Shown here: positions 12,215 through 23,388 of the stretch, piece by piece
Position numbering within the stretch: the first letter of the stretch is position 1
How the letters are laid out: each line of letters starts with the position of its first letter
Assembly (NCBI RefSeq): GCF_963576545.1
Contig: NC_083639.1
Location: forward strand, 25,806,118 to 25,870,117
Source: Limanda limanda
Lineage: Eukaryota > Chordata > Actinopteri > Pleuronectiformes > Pleuronectidae
Direction of reading: 5' to 3'
DNA length: 64,000 bases
Made by a program: the position numbers and the translations under genes
The notes under the pieces: model-generated
What the model saw: only the letters and a program-made list of their open reading frames with translations
Told to the model about the DNA's origin: nothing
Databases searched by the model: none

Positions 12215-13095
12215 GCTGAAAAACACTGCAGCCGAAGCTTCTTTAGGAACAGCAATATTCTTACTATAGAGAGTTTTTTCTATTTAGACATTAGTAAATC
12301 ATGAGTTTCTAGTAGAATATTCCATTAATACTCTGATTTCCATGTGACAGAGCAGATGTCTGATTGTTTCTCATGTCAACATAACGTTTCTTCAAATCCA
12401 GGAAATGCTGTGAAAACTCGACATAATGCAACAGTCGGAAAACAACACCCCTGAATTAAATGATTGCTTATTTCAGCTTCAGCCTTATGAATGACAGATT
12501 GAGGACTATTAAGAAATAACTTATTTATCTAAGGTTTCTCTTGTGTAGTAAAGACGAAAAAATGAGAAACACTGCAGCCGCAGCTTCTTCAGTTTGGACT
12601 GATTCAAGTCAAATAATTTACTATGTTTACATGAACAGCAATATTCAGACTATAGAGAGTTTTTCTATTTAGACATTAGTAAATCATGAGTTTCCTGTAC
12701 CAAAGGGTCAGACCCATTCATGTATCTGTAATATGTTGTCCCTATGTTTCTGTGATTTATGTATGTATGTCGGTGAGGTGTATAAGTGTATAAATGTATA
12801 AGCTACTGGATGACCTACATTTCCCACGGGATTAATAAAGTATCCATATATCTATCTATCTATCTTCTAGTAGAATATTCCATAAATATTCTGATTTCCA
12901 TGTTACAGAGCAGATGTCTGATTATGTCTCATGTCAACATTACGTTTCTTCAAATCCAGGAAATGCTACATAATGCAACAGTCGGAAAACAACACCTCTG
13001 AATTAAATGATTGCTTGTTCCAGGTTCAGCCTTATGAATGACAGATTGAGAACATCAAGAAATAAGTTATTTATCTAAAGTTTCTCTTGCATAGA
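12215..13095 (+). repeat. Two-copy direct duplication, second copy interrupted
   Basis: AACACTGCAGCCGAAGCTTC (12222) and AACACTGCAGCCGCAGCTTC (12568) start the two copies. Both contain ATTTAGACATTAGTAAATCA, TAGTAGAATATTCCAT and AACAGTCGGAAAACAACACC. The second carries the 12695-12867 retroelement tail. Confidence 0.82.
12695..12867 (+). mobile_element. Retroelement 3' end with TATC tail inserted in a duplicated block
   Basis: Sequence from about CTGTACCAAAGGGTC to CACGGGATTAATAAAGTAT and then (TATC)n. The sister copy of the surrounding block at 12.3 kb lacks it (GAGTTT runs directly into CTAGTAG there), which defines the insertion limits. The same tail type recurs at 41.1 kb. Confidence 0.75.
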
Positions 13096-13655
13096 GTAAA
13101 AATGCTTTATTGTTCAATATTTGTCCTTTCAGCACCGACACTGTACAGTTGAAACTGTACGGATCAAGGTCGAGCGGTTCAGAAACATTACGGAACAACG
13201 TGTGTCTCATTTGAATCCAGCCAAAGAAACACTTTCCGAACGGTAATCATTATTCCATCCAAGTGCGGAAGGAAATTAATTATTTGAGTCGGGTAATTAC
13301 AGACGCTCATGACAGAATAAACTGTTCTCGCCTCTAATTTGCTAAAGGTCAGGGTGTCCTGTAGGACCAGTGATAGAAGTGCACGTATATAACCACAATG
13401 TCCTGGACTTTAATTCCCTTTCTCCTATATTTCATTCTACTATTTTTCGGAAAAACATGTTTTTTATGTTTTCGTTGCATTTAAAAAACTTGGTGTCTTG
13501 TGTGGTTGCAGCTTTCTACCGAAATATAATATTTAATTGCTTTCCCGAATATTATACACAGAACAACCCATTACTAAAAAGCCATACACACTTAATATTA
13601 AGCTATGTGTCTCTCAGTTCTTCTCTCTCATCTTTGAGATGTTTCTAGATCTGGA

Positions 13656-13910
13656 TTGGAGTCGACCTTCTGTACCAACATGAATCTAAACGGATGGAAC
13701 GAGCTTCCTGCAGAGCTCAGAGAGGAGATTGTGTCGAGGCACAGATCTGTAAATGAATTCTGCTGTATCGAAGTTTCCCAAGAGCACAGTGGGCTCCATA
13801 ATCCTGAACTGGAAGAAGTCTGGACCAACCAGGACTCACACAGACGAGTCAAACTGAGCAATCTGTGGATGGTCACTTTGTCTGAGCTCCAAAGATCCTG
13901 TGTCCTGACT
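13656..13910 (+). pseudogene. Tc1-like transposase relic, plus-strand N-terminal piece
   Basis: Frame WNELPAELREEIVSRHRS followed, after a frameshift, by FPKSTVGSIILNWKKSG and then VTLSELQRSC. These are the two helix-turn-helix subdomains of fish Tc1-like transposases. The frame is broken and the catalytic domain is missing on this strand. Confidence 0.82.
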
Positions 13911-13924
13911 GAGGCCGATCCCGG

Positions 13925-14312
13925 GCTTCATGTCTGGTTTCCTCCGGACATGACTCTTAGAATTGAGGCCAGACAGTTCAGTCTCGGTTTCATCAGAGCA
14001 GAGGATCTTGTTTCTCTCGCAGTGAGAGTCCTTCAGGAATCTTTCATGTGTCGTCCGCGGAGGAGAAGCCTCCGTCTGGCCGCTCGGCCGTGAAGCCCAT
14101 GATCCACGGAGGGAGGCACTTCACTGAGGGCTGTCCTCTTTGGAAGGTTCGGCCTTTTCTCCACAGGATCTCTGGAGCTCAGCCAGTGTGACCATCAGGA
14201 AAACTGTGCTCTCGGGAACCATCAGTGCAGCAGGATCTTTCTGTAGCTTTCCCCAGATCTGTGCCTGGACACCGATCCTTCCTCTGAGCTCTGCAGGCTG
14301 CTCCCTCCACAC
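13925..14312 (-). pseudogene. Tc1-like transposase relic, minus-strand piece
   Basis: Reading the minus strand from 14312: WREQPAELRGRIG, VPESTVF joined directly to LMVTLAELQRSC (about 40 residues deleted between), then in shifted frames HGRAARRRLLLRGRHMKDS and NKILCSDETETELSGLNSKS. The last piece matches the first catalytic Asp region (WSDET) of Tc1 transposases. Several frameshifts and the internal deletion show it is dead. Confidence 0.82.
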
Positions 14313-14799
14313 CAGGGCTTAGTTGCCTCCTGTACTTACATTATACAAAAACAGTTTTCTAACCCAGTAATATCACAAATTTTTATTCAAGGTAACAGGA
14401 TGTAACCTTGGAGAACCAATTACATGTTGGTGCGGATTCAGTTTAAGGGTTTTTCGTTTTCCCTTTCTTCAACATTTCAAGTGCATATTTCAACATTTTT
14501 ATTAATTTCTCAGATAATAGTAAAAAATTTGTTGCAGATCCAATAAAAAATTCAGATGGAGCGAATTTAAATGTGGTTTCATAAGAGGCCTTGGAGGACG
14601 ATTTCGTTTTTAGTAGTTTGCAAACATTTTTTAAAAGTCAGTTTTTTATTCTGAGTGTACAATGATGAACAAAGTGGTTTTTTTTCTGTATTTTAGTTTA
14701 AGGGCACAAAATAATAGCATGATTTTTTTTCTACAGCAAGTTACGAGCACAGGGAAATGTTTTTTCGTGTTGTAGTTGTTAACTTTTTGTGTTTTTGCT

Positions 14800-15125
14800 T
14801 CTCTGCTGAATATTTGCACATTTGCACCAGCACCATAATAAGCCTATTTGAACATTTGCACTACTTCACAAACTGAACATTCATTCATCTGTAAAGATAT
14901 ATATTTAGATGTATATATTTTATTTTCTATTTTAAATTTTTGATATTCTATTTCATTGTTATTCTATTTTATTCTTTTTTATTCTATTTTATACTATTTC
15001 TATTTTATTATTTTTTTTTTGGGTTGAAATTACTGAGCATTGCTTAAAGAGAGTGTGTGACCCAAGCATTTCATTGACAGCGACTACTTCATGTTATCTC
15101 TGTTCATTTGACAATAAAAATCTTG
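14800..15125 (+). mobile_element. Probable retroelement 3' end (TTGACAATAAAAATCTTG)
   Basis: An AT-rich stretch with TTGCACATTTGCACCAGC and ending CATTTGACAATAAAAATC. The CAATAAA end resembles the one at 24.8 kb. No coding region is recognised. Confidence 0.5.
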
Positions 15126-15205
15126 AATCTTGTGTTTTGGCCAAACACACGCAGCCGATTTCACCTCTTATATTTTATGTCCGAGTGCGAGATGCTACCA
15201 CTCAC

Positions 15206-15333
15206 TTGTCTGGCCTGCCGGGCACCTGCAGGCGCAAGCGACATTTGTTAGCGCTCTGGATCTGCTCCTCTTTGATGCGGATGAGCCTCTGCAGAGCCAG
15301 GCACCAGTCCTGGGCCACAGTGGTGTTCAGGTT
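15206..15333 (-). CDS. arhgef10l: arhgef10l coding exon 17: last exon in window (residues 704-745)
   Basis: The acceptor is CCATCAAAG|AACCTG and the donor is CAGACAA|GTGAGT, leaving two bases for the next exon. The peptide [20 protein letters not shown] followed by [20 protein letters not shown] and PD is nearly identical to human ARHGEF10L up to the PGKPDKSGRP segment. The next expected exon (SGRPTSF...) is not visible in the remaining 15.2 kb on the minus strand, so it probably lies left of the window. Confidence 0.96.
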
Positions 15334-15881
15334 CTTTGATGGGGAGAAAACACACACAGTTAAATCTTGGTTTTTGGCGCTTGACATACTGCATACTGAG
15401 CTCCTCCGTGGATGCACTTCCTTGTTAATGGTCTCACACGCGGACTGAGAAACAACCACACACCCGCGCACACACACTGCCGTACATTATTCCAGGCTTC
15501 ATAGTTGTGGCGTTTTTTATCCCCTCCAATGTAACGCCAAATTCACTTCAACACCAGTAAAACCCGGTCCCTCCAGTCAAATAGAATCAAATCAATTCTC
15601 CGAAGTCAATGAGCTGTGCAGAAGTATTTCGTCGTATTTGTTCGGTGGACAATATTATAACAGGGGCTGGAAAGTGAAAGTCAGTCATTTAGTGCCAGGG
15701 CCAATATCACTTCTCCTGAGGACATTGTGCTAATCAAGCGCAGGAAGGCAAAGGTGCCGCCATTAGCCTGAGAGGCTCTTTGGTGATTGCTGGAGTGTGC
15801 GTCTGTGGCCACGTTGTGTAGCGGATGGTGCTGTGTTAGCGGCGGGCTACTGGGACGTGTCCCCATTTGATTGCTGCAGAA

Positions 15882-15902
15882 GGGGGGGGGGGGGGGGGGG
15901 GG
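15882..15902 (+). repeat. G21 homopolymer
   Basis: 21 consecutive G in intron 16. Runs like this are also prone to sequencing and assembly length errors. Confidence 0.95.
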
Positions 15903-16834
15903 ATCTGGTTTCCTTTACAACCCAGCGAATGACTCGTCTGTGGGATGTATCAGAGGGAACATCTCATTCCTGCCACTGTGACACCGCTGATGAGCAGATA
16001 GAAGGCAGACGCCGAGCTTTCAGAAATTGATGATTCAAGGAGCAGGCGAGGCGTCACTTTGATCACATTTTAAACTTCCAGAATCCCATCGTGCAGAGAG
16101 AGATTTCCCAGCGGTTATCTTTGTACCATCCGAACTTGATCTCTCAAAGTTTGCACTGACTCCAGCAATTTAGATTAACTGTGCACACTTCAGTTTCGTC
16201 TTTCCGTGGCCTGTGTGCGATTCTCTGGCGTCTCCCCAGGACTTTGGAGCTATCGCCAGGTAAGCTGCAGTTAACAGGATCCACTCCATATTTCATAGAT
16301 TTTCAGTCAATATCTGGGGATAACTGGCTTATAAATAATTTGCGATGCTGAAATCAGTTTGTAGAGGAGAGAAAAGCTTGTTTGAAGGTCGGTCTGTAAA
16401 CACACTTTGCCGATTTGAGCGAGAGCAGCTTTTTTTTTGTTGCTTTAAACCTGAATTGAGTTGTGTTAAAAGTGATGAACTGTGAGTTTTGTGGCTTCAG
16501 CTGCAGAACGAGTCGGACTGAGGCCCCCTATGGCTGAGATCTCACATTACATGTGGTGTATGATGGGTAGAAGTTAAACATGGAGAATAGATACCTGGGT
16601 ATCACTAACCCATTCAGGCCTAATGCAACAAATGTGTTTACCTGTAAGACGTTTGTGTGCTTCTCCATTTAGAGCCCGGATGAGCAGTGTGTGCGTTTTA
16701 TATGATATCATCTTTTATCACTGTGCATTCTGTGAAATGTACTTTATTGGTTAGGGTTAGGCAAGTTTTTAACATTGCATTTTCAGACAATGGCTGAGAT
16801 CGTCATATTGAATCGATATCGAAGCAGTTAACAT

Positions 16835-17165
16835 GAATCAGGAAAAAGGGCATTCGTCCACTCTGCTCCCACCACATGGAACTGGCTGCAAAAAGATTTT
16901 AAATTAACCGAAATGATTTCTTTGAACGCTTTTAAATCTACGATGAGATCATTTCAGACCACTTCTTTTACTTGCAGATGTTTTTTATGAATTTTAATTT
17001 ATTTGTAACTGTTTTTTATCATTTTAATTTCTGTTTATATGTTGTGAGTGTAATATTGTGAGTGTACATATGTTATTTGTTGCTGCCTTTTGGCCAGGAC
17101 TCCCTCGAAAAAGAGGTTTTTAATCTCAATGGGACTTTCCTGGTTAAATAAAGGTCAAATAAAAA
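16835..17165 (+). mobile_element. LINE fragment: ORF2 C-terminus plus 3' UTR
   Basis: A frame reading SAPTTWNWLQKDFKLTEMIS followed by LNAFKSTMRSF is typical of the last residues of fish LINE ORF2. The 3' UTR contains CTCCCTCGAAAAAGAGG and CTGGTTAAATAAAGGTC. Opposite in orientation to arhgef10l. Confidence 0.7.
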
Positions 17166-17269
17166 CAGCAGCGTTTCATTGATGTTCACAGCGATAAAAA
17201 TAAAGAATGAAGAAGATTTCGACCCAGACGATGTTCCCGCTGAATCTCAAGGAGTCGGCCGTCTTTATT

Positions 17270-17712
17270 GGTTTTTAAAAAAATGTTCACACAAAGGGAG
17301 AAGACAATGATTTACTATGAAAACCAAATGTTTAAGCTATGGGGAAATACAGCTTTCTGTTATAAGGAACACTTCATTTGGAATGAGGTCCAAAAATCTT
17401 TAAGGTTGTGCTCATTTATTTCATTAAGGGAATTCTCGAATCTTATCTCATGTACAACTGACTTCTCCTGCAGTGATTGTAACTGTTAGTTGACTTAACC
17501 ATAGTATTTTATTGAATCGTAAAAAAATATTGTTTATGACATATTCCCTTGTATTACTGTATATATATATATGCATAATTATTTCATTCTTATTTATTTA
17601 TTTTTTCTTTCAATGTATTAACTCTTCATTGTACCCTCGGCACCATTGTAAATGAGGGTCTTATTCCTCAATGTGGTTTCCAAGGCTTAAATAAATAATC
17701 AATCAATCAAAT
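17270..17712 (+). mobile_element. Retroelement 3' end with AATC tail
   Basis: Ends ACCCTCGGCACCATTGTAAA, GGGTCTTATTCCTCAATGTG and AATAAATAATCAATCAATCA. The same 3' end is present in reverse orientation at about 33120-33315. The upstream 73-codon frame (17268-17489) is of unknown relationship and probably belongs to the element. Confidence 0.65.
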
Positions 17713-17907
17713 CCAACTTTTTGTTTATTTGCTTCAGAGGCTGAGGCTGATAATTCTTCTCTCAGGTTTATTTGCTTTGTTTTCCTATACATTGCTTCGG
17801 TCTTTCAGTCTGTTGACATCTGCACAGCCTTGATTATAATCAGGTTGTCGTTGTCGGTTTTAATATTTCAATTTCTACGCGGTGAAGAGTCGGTCGGCTG
17901 CAGATAC

Positions 17908-18023
17908 CTGGTACGTCCCCTGCAGCGTGCCCACCAGCAGCGTGACCTCCTCCACCACCGAAAGGTCATGTTGCAGCTCCTGCAGCTCCTGGTAGAGCCG
18001 AGGAGGCCCCAGGATCACTTTAC
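17908..18023 (-). CDS. arhgef10l: arhgef10l coding exon 16: PH-like domain (residues 665-703)
   Basis: The acceptor is CATCTCCTAG|GTAAAG and the donor is TACCAG|GTATCT. It encodes [20 protein letters not shown], then [18 protein letters not shown], corresponding to human [20 protein letters not shown] and so on. The amphipathic Leu pattern fits the helical end of the DH-PH module. The exon ends in phase 0. Confidence 0.96.
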
Positions 18024-18213
18024 CTAGGAGATGACACGCAGGAGTATTACCGACATAATAATTATAATAATACATTTTATTAATACAGCAACTTTACTTT
18101 TGATCACAACCAGCCACTGTGCTTCGATCACATGTGACTCACACCGAGGCCTCATGCTACTATGAGACCTGATGCAAGTGTATCTGCACTGATGATCTAA
18201 TGTCATTTATTAT

Positions 18214-18961
18214 TAGGGTTGCAAAATTCCGGGAATTTTCAAAGTTGGAAACTTTCCATGGGAATTAACGGGAATATACGGGAATATACGGGAATATACG
18301 GGAATTAACGGGAATTAACGGGAATTAACGGGAATCAACAGAAATAAACTGGAAATGTTGTGGGTAATTTATACTAACTGTATTTACCTTGTCATATACA
18401 GACATAAATATAAACATTTTGTTGTGTCATAGGCTGATTTGAGCCCTGAGGAAACTTTGAGCACTTGACTATATGCTTCTGCATCGTTGTGTCATTCTTA
18501 ACATAGGTCTTTGCACAGTATTTGCAAATGTACACAGCCTTTCCTTCTAAATTGGATGGGGTGAAATGTCTCCACACATGAGAGAGTGCACGTGGCATTG
18601 TTCTGTAGAATAAGATGAGAAAAAAGATTGTAAAATAATATCATGGAAACTTACCTGACTAGTCCTTCACACTACAGCAGGCCTCAGTAGCCCTGCTGTA
18701 GAGTGAAGGATGCTGGGAATTATCTGTTCATGTGATGGAAGAATGCACAGTGGAGGGTTGAAACTCAACGTGCAGTGTGTGCTGCATTCCATACATCTTT
18801 AAAATAGAGTTTTGAATGATGTTTTTATTGCTCAGCGTATAATTTGCATAGTTTTTTTTTTTTTTTTAATTCCCAAAATTCCTGTGCTTAATATTCCCGT
18901 GGAAAGTTTCCGGAAAGTTTCCGGAAATTTACCGGAAACTTTCCACCCCTTTGCAACCCTA
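18214..18961 (-). mobile_element. BED-exon hAT element, 748 bp, 8-bp target duplication TTTATTAT
   Basis: Ends are TAGGGTTGCAAA and TTTGCAACCCTA. Identical 8-bp flanks TTTATTAT lie at 18206-18213 and 18962-18969. Minus orientation, the same as the host gene. It holds an intact 68-codon BED-finger frame at 18598-18392. Near one end it has a run of short repeats of GGGAATATAC or GGGAATTAAC type. Confidence 0.93.
18392..18598 (-). pseudogene. BED zinc-finger exon, copy C
   Basis: A 68-codon frame with all zinc ligands (CKYC...HIVKC) intact. It differs from copy A in a handful of residues (for example SNLEGK, KCSKFPQG). It is in the same orientation as arhgef10l, so if its splice sites were used it could be included in the host transcript between exons 15 and 16. 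Confidence 0.85.
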
Positions 18962-19049
18962 TTTATTATCATTCTTTTTTTCAGTTTTAATTAATATCAC
19001 TAAGTGGTTTATGATGAAGAAAATACTTAAAATGCAGCTCAAAGTGCTT

Positions 19050-19340
19050 TAGTGTGAAATCAAAGACATGAAATTAGATCCATAAGAACACGTTCGCAAT
19101 AAAACTAAGACTTAAAGACATAAAGACATAAAACTAACAAAAGGTATAAAAAGAGATAAATATAAAACGGTGATAAAAACAGATCAAAACCAATTAAAAG
19201 CAAGATCATAGAATTAAGTCTCGAGTAGTTTCTTATATCAACAGAAGTTGCTCGTCTGATGTGAAGTGGGAGATTGTTCCAAACCTTTGATGCACAGCAC
19301 ATAGAGAATAGAGTAAATTGTAGTAATACATATTCCAATA
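19050..19340 (-). mobile_element. LINE ORF2 C-terminal fragment
   Basis: On the minus strand a 77-codon frame reads LFSMCCASKVWNNLPLHIRR followed by ATSVDIRNYSRL. The S-x-VWNNLP motif is typical of the ORF2 C-terminus of fish LINEs. The rest of the element is missing. Confidence 0.6.
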
Positions 19341-20781
19341 AGAGAAATACACTTATATACCGGTACGTCGTTACATCATGAAGCGATCAAACAAAGACAG
19401 GAAGGTCACATGGCAAGATCCCACTGAAACTACAGTGGCCCGAATAAGAGGTTCGATGTGAGGATGGATCGATCGTCATTATTTGAATGATGTGAAGTTA
19501 TGAGCATAAAGAAAAAAGAAAAGAGAGTAGATGGAGAAACTGTTATCTGGAGCTGTGATGCCCTTTCGCCGGCCAAAAGGAATGCAGGTGTCTCATTAGA
19601 CGCAAAATTCAGCATCGATTCGCGGCTCCGCTACCTTCAGTCTCTCTCTCTCTCTCTCTCTCCTCCTGCTGCGGATCGATAGCCGTGTCTTCCCCCTGTC
19701 TGCCCCCCCCCCCCGCCCGGCCCACATCTACCCAGATTCCAGGAGAAGCGCCTAATTAAATTCTGCTGCAAGATGTGTTGCTCCAGAGCTGTGCTGGCCT
19801 GTCACCGCCGCCACATAATAGAGAAGTGGAAGCGCCCGGCCAGTAGGCGGGCTTAGTGAGGTGTGCCCCCGCCCCCCCTCCTCTCCGAGGGGGGACCTGC
19901 TACCTCTTGTCCATCCACGTGCACAACCGGAGTGAGAGAAAAGCCGTGAGAGGCTGGAGGTTGTTCATTCTCAAAGCTCCAGTGTAGCATTGGAGGGTTT
20001 AATGGGATTTTTGACACGGGCGAAGCCAGTGGCATCTGTCATCTGTGCAGGGAAATCAAGAGGTGAGACATTTGAATATAACGGGGGGGTGTGCTATGAG
20101 CGGCGAGAACAATGTACTTCCTGTGCCCCCCCCCACTGCTCAGATGCGTCTACTCCTCTGAAGCCGGCTGCTGGCTGCGGCCCGAGAGGTGAATGTGCTG
20201 AGTTGTAATCCAGCGTAATCCCGTTGCTGAGGCAGGATATGGTTTTCACGCTCAGACACGGCTCTCCACGCCGGGCGCCAGGCACGTAAGAGCTCCGTGG
20301 CGTGGAGAAGGCCGGAGCCCGGGGGCGTCCATCCCTGTTCTCGCTCGGAATAATTCGGCGAGTTTAGCGGCGGCGCCTGTGACGCTTGTCGGTGGATTTA
20401 AAAAAGACAATGCAGCTTCAGCACCTGCATCAAAACCCCTCCACTGATCCGCCGCCAAAGCCGAACGCTGGTGGACTGACAGCAGGTCAACAGAGAAGCT
20501 GCTGTACCGGAGGTGTAACGGGGGGGCAGAACAAGGTAAGATAGCATGAGAGCAAACAACAGGCGGCTTTCAGGAGGAAAAAAGAGCATGTTCTCTGGCA
20601 GGTTCTCGTGCGTTGGTAGAGACACACAGAGGGAGAGAAGCCTGAGGAACAAACAGGCCTGGAGGAGAAGAGCACCAGGACCTGCAGAGGATGAAGAACG
20701 ACTCCAGGGGGAGCTGAGGGAGAGCAGGACTTAGACTACACCCCCCCCCCCACACACAGTGACATCACAGGGGGACTGAAC

Positions 20782-21133
20782 CATAGATATATATAAAGAC
20801 TAGATGTCTCGTCTGGTTGCCGGCCAGGGGAGTCGAACGTCCGCACATGACGGCCATCTTGCCAGAGGCTTTGTAGTGGTACTTACTTTTTAAATAACCA
20901 TAACTTGCTCAATTTTCAACCGATTTTCAAAACGGTTTGGTTTGTTACAAACGTCAGAGATGTAGATATGACACTTCATACTTTTGAATAATGATGTTAT
21001 TTTCTAAAAAATTGAATAATTAATGCGGTGTCATAACAACATCTCTGACGTTTATAACAAACCAGACCGTTTAAAAATCGGTTGAAAATTGAGCAAGTAC
21101 GAGACATCTAGTCTTTATATATATATATCTATG
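20782..21133. mobile_element. Foldback MITE, 352 bp, 8-bp target duplication GACTGAAC
   Basis: Long inverted arms begin CATAGATATATATAAAG and end in the reverse complement. The flanks are GACTGAAC at 20774-20781 and 21134-21141. The arms carry a pair of complementary blocks (AACGTCAGAGATG near 20950 and CATCTCTGACGTT near 21040), so the whole element could fold into a hairpin. It has no coding capacity. The 8-bp duplication suggests hAT-type mobilisation, which is an inference. Confidence 0.85.
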
Positions 21134-22690
21134 GACTGAACTATAAATAAACAGGGCGGCCTGTCTGAAGGAGAATGTGGGGAACGGTTCCACGGATTTG
21201 CACATTAGACGTGATTAAGGCGACTGCAACTTGTGGAAGAGGTGGTACAAAATTAAAAAAAAGAAGAAGAAGAAGAGAGAAAGTTGTAATCGGAACCTGA
21301 AGGCGGTTTAACATTTGCAGAATTAGACGCAGAGCCAGGCGCATGGAGAGCTAACCTGAGAAGATCCCCGGCACACGAGAGCTCTCCACCTGACAAACAG
21401 TGACAACTCAATCCAGGAAGAATCTCAGCCAGCCCTCAGAACACCAGCTGCTTGAAAACGGTTTGGTTTGTTATAAACGTCAGAGATGTAGATATGACAC
21501 TGCATACTTGAATGAATAATGATGTTATTTTCTAAAAAATTGAATAATGTACGCAGTGTCATAACAACATCTCTGACGTTTATAACAAACCAAACCGTTT
21601 AAAAATCGGTTGAAGATTGAGCAAGTTATGGTTATTTAAAAAGTACGCACCACTACCACACAATGTTATAGACGAGCGAGCTGCCTCTAGCAAGATGGCG
21701 GCCATGTGCGGACGTCCGGCTCCGTCGAACGAGACATCTAGTCTTTATATATATATATATATATCTATGGACTGAACTATAAATAGACAGGGCGGCCTGT
21801 CTGAAGGAGAATTTGGGGAACGGTTCCACGGATTTGCACATTAGACGTGATTAAGGCGACTGCAACTTGTGGAAGAGGTGGTGCGAAATAAAAAAAAGAA
21901 GAAGAAGAGAGAAAGTTGTAATCGGAACCTGAAGGCGGTTTAACATTTGCAGAATTAGACGCAGAGCCAGGCGCATCGAGAGCTCTCCACCTGACAAACA
22001 GTGACAACTCAATCCAGGAAGAATCTCAGCCAGCCCTCAGAACACCAGCTGCTTGAAAACGGTTTGGTTTGTTATAAACGTCAGAGATGTAGATATGACA
22101 CTGCATACTTATGAATAATGATGTTATTTTCTAAAAAAATTGAATAATTTACGCAGTGTCATAACTACATCTCTGACGTTTATAACAAACCAGACCGTTT
22201 AAAAATCGGATGAAGATTGAGCAAGTTATGGTTATTTAAAAAGTACGCACCACTACCAACACAATGTTATGGGTGAGCGAGCCGCCTGTAGCAAGATGGC
22301 CGCCATGTGCGGACGCCCGGCTCCGTCGAACGAGACATCTAGTCTTTATATATATATCTATGGACTGAACTATAAATAGACAGGGCGGCCTGTCTGAAGG
22401 AGAATGTGGGGAACGGTTCCACGGATTTGCACATTAGACGTGATTAAGGCGACTGCAACATGTGGAAGAGGTGGTATGGAATCCAAACAACGAAGAGGAG
22501 AGAAAGTTGGAATCGGAACCTGAAGGCGGTTTAACGTTTGCAGAATTAGACGCGGAGCCAGGCGCATGGAGAGCAAACGTTACCTTACCACCTGACAAAC
22601 AGAGGGAACTCAATCCAGGCAGGATCTCATCCAGCTCTCAGAACACCAGCTGCTCTGAAGAAGGCTCCATTAATATTTAAGTCGCGGAGC
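21134..22690. repeat. Tandem array seeded by the foldback MITE (units near 636 and 593 bp)
   Basis: The block starting ACAGGGCGGCCTGTCTGAAG recurs at 21151, 21787 and 22380. Each of the first two units continues into a partial foldback element entered at CAGCTGCTTGAAAACGG and ending CATCTAGTCTTTATATA. The third unit runs instead into unique DNA (CAGCTGCTCTGAAGAAGG). Unit 2 lacks about 31 bases present in unit 1. This reads as tandem duplication of flank plus truncated MITE. Confidence 0.85.
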
Positions 22691-23388
22691 TGCAACTTTA
22701 AAAAAGCCTGCACCATAACATCCTGATAAGGTTTTGTATCGCCCTTATTCCCATGACACATTTATCAGAGGATCTCGTCAAGCTCTGTATACACCGGAGC
22801 TTCACGAGGGGGGGGGGGGAGAACCAGTGTTTCAACCAGCGATTCCCATCTACTGCTCCTGGCTCTCTAATTGGGCCTGGAAAAAGGGAGGGAATAATCT
22901 CTGCAGATTGATGACTCCACTCCCGATGTGTTTGTGGTCTATCAGAGAGTGAAATGAGACTGTGGGGATGATGCAGCGGGGGGGGGCTCGCCGCTCGGCA
23001 CCCCACCCCCCCCCCTAATCGCTCTCCAAGATAAAACACCCCAGGCAGATGGGAACAAGTGACCGTCATCACTATCCTCCTCACAAACACATCCTCCATC
23101 AGAGTGACAGATGCGTCTCCGGCCCTCCACTAGCGAGCGGGAGGAGATTAGCGTCGCTGAGTCAGAGAGGAAGAAGGTGCTGAGACTCGTGGAGTCAGAG
23201 CGAGGGATGAGATTCACCTCGAGAAGGACACGTGTGGAAGAGGAACCAGATACGACTTCTATAATCAACCCAGAGAGGCCAAACATCCAGGGACCTGATT
23301 CACTGAGGTGCATATTCAAGTCGTTCCTTGTTTACTGTTACCTCTTTATTGGATATATTTTGAAAGTTGTTCCTTGTTCACGCACATT

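Larger units (their letters stand above)
1..15205 (-). other. arhgef10l: arhgef10l intron 17 (5' part only, at least 15.2 kb)
   Basis: Non-coding DNA downstream of exon 17 on the minus strand. It holds duplicated segments near 1.5-3.8 kb, a purine-rich tract at 4.6-5.3 kb, retroelement fragments at 6.2-7.1 kb, the BED-finger hAT composite at 8.6-10.2 kb, (TG)n minisatellites at 10.6-11.2 kb, a duplicated block at 12.2-13.1 kb and Tc1 relics at 13.7-14.3 kb. I see nothing recognisable in 1-1150, 3850-4570, 5350-5950, 7380-8600 or 11165-12200 beyond short homopolymers. Confidence 0.75.
15334..17907 (-). other. arhgef10l: arhgef10l intron 16 (2,574 bp)
   Basis: Intron between exons 16 and 17, bounded by GT-AG signals. 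It holds a 21-base G run (15882-15902) and two retroelement 3' ends (about 16835-17165 and 17270-17712), both in plus orientation, opposite to the host gene. Nothing else is recognised in 15340-16830. Confidence 0.85.
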
